Below, in pieces: positions 13,933 to 14,527 of a DNA stretch of 14,527 bases. A model generated the notes under the pieces. That model made no database searches. It was given only the letters and a program-made list of their open reading frames with translations, and had not been told where the DNA came from. The position numbers and the translations under genes were made by a program. Origin of the DNA: an uncultured Lachnospiraceae bacterium (GTDB taxonomy: Bacteria > Bacillota > Clostridia > Lachnospirales > Lachnospiraceae). Each line of letters opens with the position of its first letter. The first letter of the stretch is position 1. The stretch spans positions 1 through 14,527 of the forward strand of contig CAJTVD010000087.1 of NCBI GenBank assembly GCA_910579495.1. Direction: 5' to 3'.

Positions 13933-14359
13933 ATTCGAACCCCACGCCACCTCCTTAGAAGCCAAAGGCGACGGCTATGTGGTAGCCTCCCTTGGGGAAG
14001 ATTCCGGCTACGTTCCCTACACTGCTTTCAGCGCAAAGAAGAGCTACATTGAAAAGAACCCGGAAATCATCCAGTCCTTTACCAACGCACTGCAAAAAGG
14101 TATGGACTATGTAGGCAGCCACACGCCAGAGGAAATTGCCAAGGCAATCAAACCCCAGTTTGAAGAAACCGACCTGGAGACCCTGACCACCATCGTCACC
14201 CGCTACTACAGCCAGGATACCTGGAAAGACAACCTGATTTTTGAAGAAGATGCTTTCACCCTGCTGCAAAATATACTGGAAGAAGCAGGCGAACTGCCAA
14301 AGAGAGTTCCCTACGAAGACCTGGTAACTACCAGCTTCGCAGAAAACGCTGTCAAATAA
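13933..14359 (+). pseudogene. 3' part of the interrupted ABC substrate-binding lipoprotein
   Basis: The reading frame of the 5' part continues here as FEPHATSLEAKGDGYVVASL, then SGYVPYTAFSAKKSYIEKNP and a helical C-terminal lobe ending in LVTTSFAENAVK. Joined to 6766-7385 and the shared core it gives 348 residues, the usual length of NMT1-like binding proteins, with no missing or extra residue at the junction. The fragment itself has no ribosome-binding site or signal peptide; the GTG at 13979 is internal to the domain and not a believable start. A strong terminator follows 18 bases after the stop, so the lipoprotein gene is the last or only gene of its transcript. No permease or ATPase gene lies in this window. 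Confidence 0.9.
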
Positions 14360-14377
14360 AGAAGGTTTTCCCCAAAG

Positions 14378-14419
14378 AGCCGCAGGACGGAAATACTCTT
14401 TTCCGGCTGCGGCTTTTTT
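14378..14419 (+). terminator. Intrinsic terminator of the lipoprotein gene
   Basis: AGCCGCAG (14378-14385) and CTGCGGCT (14407-14414) form a perfect stem, with an inner CGGAAA/TTTCCG pairing that may extend it. Six Ts follow (14414-14419). The last two Ts are also the start of the first 37-bp repeat unit. Confidence 0.9.
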
Positions 14420-14527
14420 ACAATAAGCCGGCCCACGGAGCGCGGCAGCGTTTGTTACAATAAGCCGGCCCGCGGAGCGCGGCAGCGTTTGTTACAATAA
14501 GCCGGCCCGCGGAGCGTGGCAGCGTTT
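14418..14527 (+). repeat. Tandem array of the 37-bp repeat
   Basis: Three head-to-tail units start at 14418, 14455 and 14492, spaced exactly 37 bp; the last is cut by the window edge after 36 bases. The units differ by single bases (for example CCCACGG against CCCGCGG, and GCGTGGC in the third). Each contains CCGCG-GAG-CGCGG, a 5-bp stem with a three-base loop, and the palindrome GCCGGC. There are no spacers between units. Confidence 0.9.

Noticed and set aside
13979..14359. Independent 126-residue gene
   Set aside because: The GTG lies inside the second lobe of the binding-protein fold, with no ribosome-binding site. It is the 3' half of the interrupted gene.
14418..14527. CRISPR array
   Set aside because: The 37-bp units are directly adjacent with no spacers, and no cas gene is in the window.

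Overview
The window looks like a chromosomal piece from a Gram-positive, low-to-moderate-GC anaerobe of the Clostridia, most likely Lachnospiraceae-like. This rests on strong GGAGG ribosome-binding sites, sigma-A-type promoters, a lipoprotein signal with an LAGC lipobox and a large-serine-recombinase element of a Firmicutes type. The placement is a judgement from gene style, not a database match.

Left part (about 1-6300, minus strand): a five-gene surface-glycan operon, read from 6101 down to 130. The order is a CMP-sugar (NeuA-like) cytidylyltransferase, a GT52/polysialyltransferase-like glycosyltransferase, a GT2 glycosyltransferase with a degenerate second domain, a DRE-TIM (HMGL-like) aldolase and a KpsS-like capsule glycosyltransferase. 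A consensus promoter (6174-6202) precedes it and an intrinsic terminator (74-106) closes it. The first gene appears to start at an ATT codon. A divergent XRE regulator (6313-6642) faces the operon across a repeated AT-rich operator-like sequence.

Right part (6766-14419, plus strand): a gene for an NMT1/ThiY-like ABC-transporter lipoprotein, cut in two by a 6.5-kb element. The two gene halves (6766-7385 and 13933-14359) rejoin in frame at a shared 9-bp core, giving a 348-residue protein. The element carries imperfect inverted ends and a serine recombinase gene (12544-13899) beside its right end.

The element cargo is a collapsed type III restriction-modification island. It holds a DUF4391 remnant, a small four-helix membrane protein, a Mod methyltransferase with a large in-frame internal deletion, an apparently intact YhcG/DUF1016 PD-(D/E)XK nuclease, and a Res helicase broken by a frameshift and deletions. 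A truncated XRE gene and two tiny minus-strand genes follow. No relaxase or conjugation gene is visible, so the element is at most an excisable or mobilisable unit. It may act as a reversible switch of the transporter gene.

A 37-bp GC-rich intergenic repeat occurs at 39-75, inside the element at 12402-12438 (with a diverged relative at 12334-12371), and as a tandem array from 14418 to the window end. At both outer sites it begins exactly on the T-tract of an intrinsic terminator.
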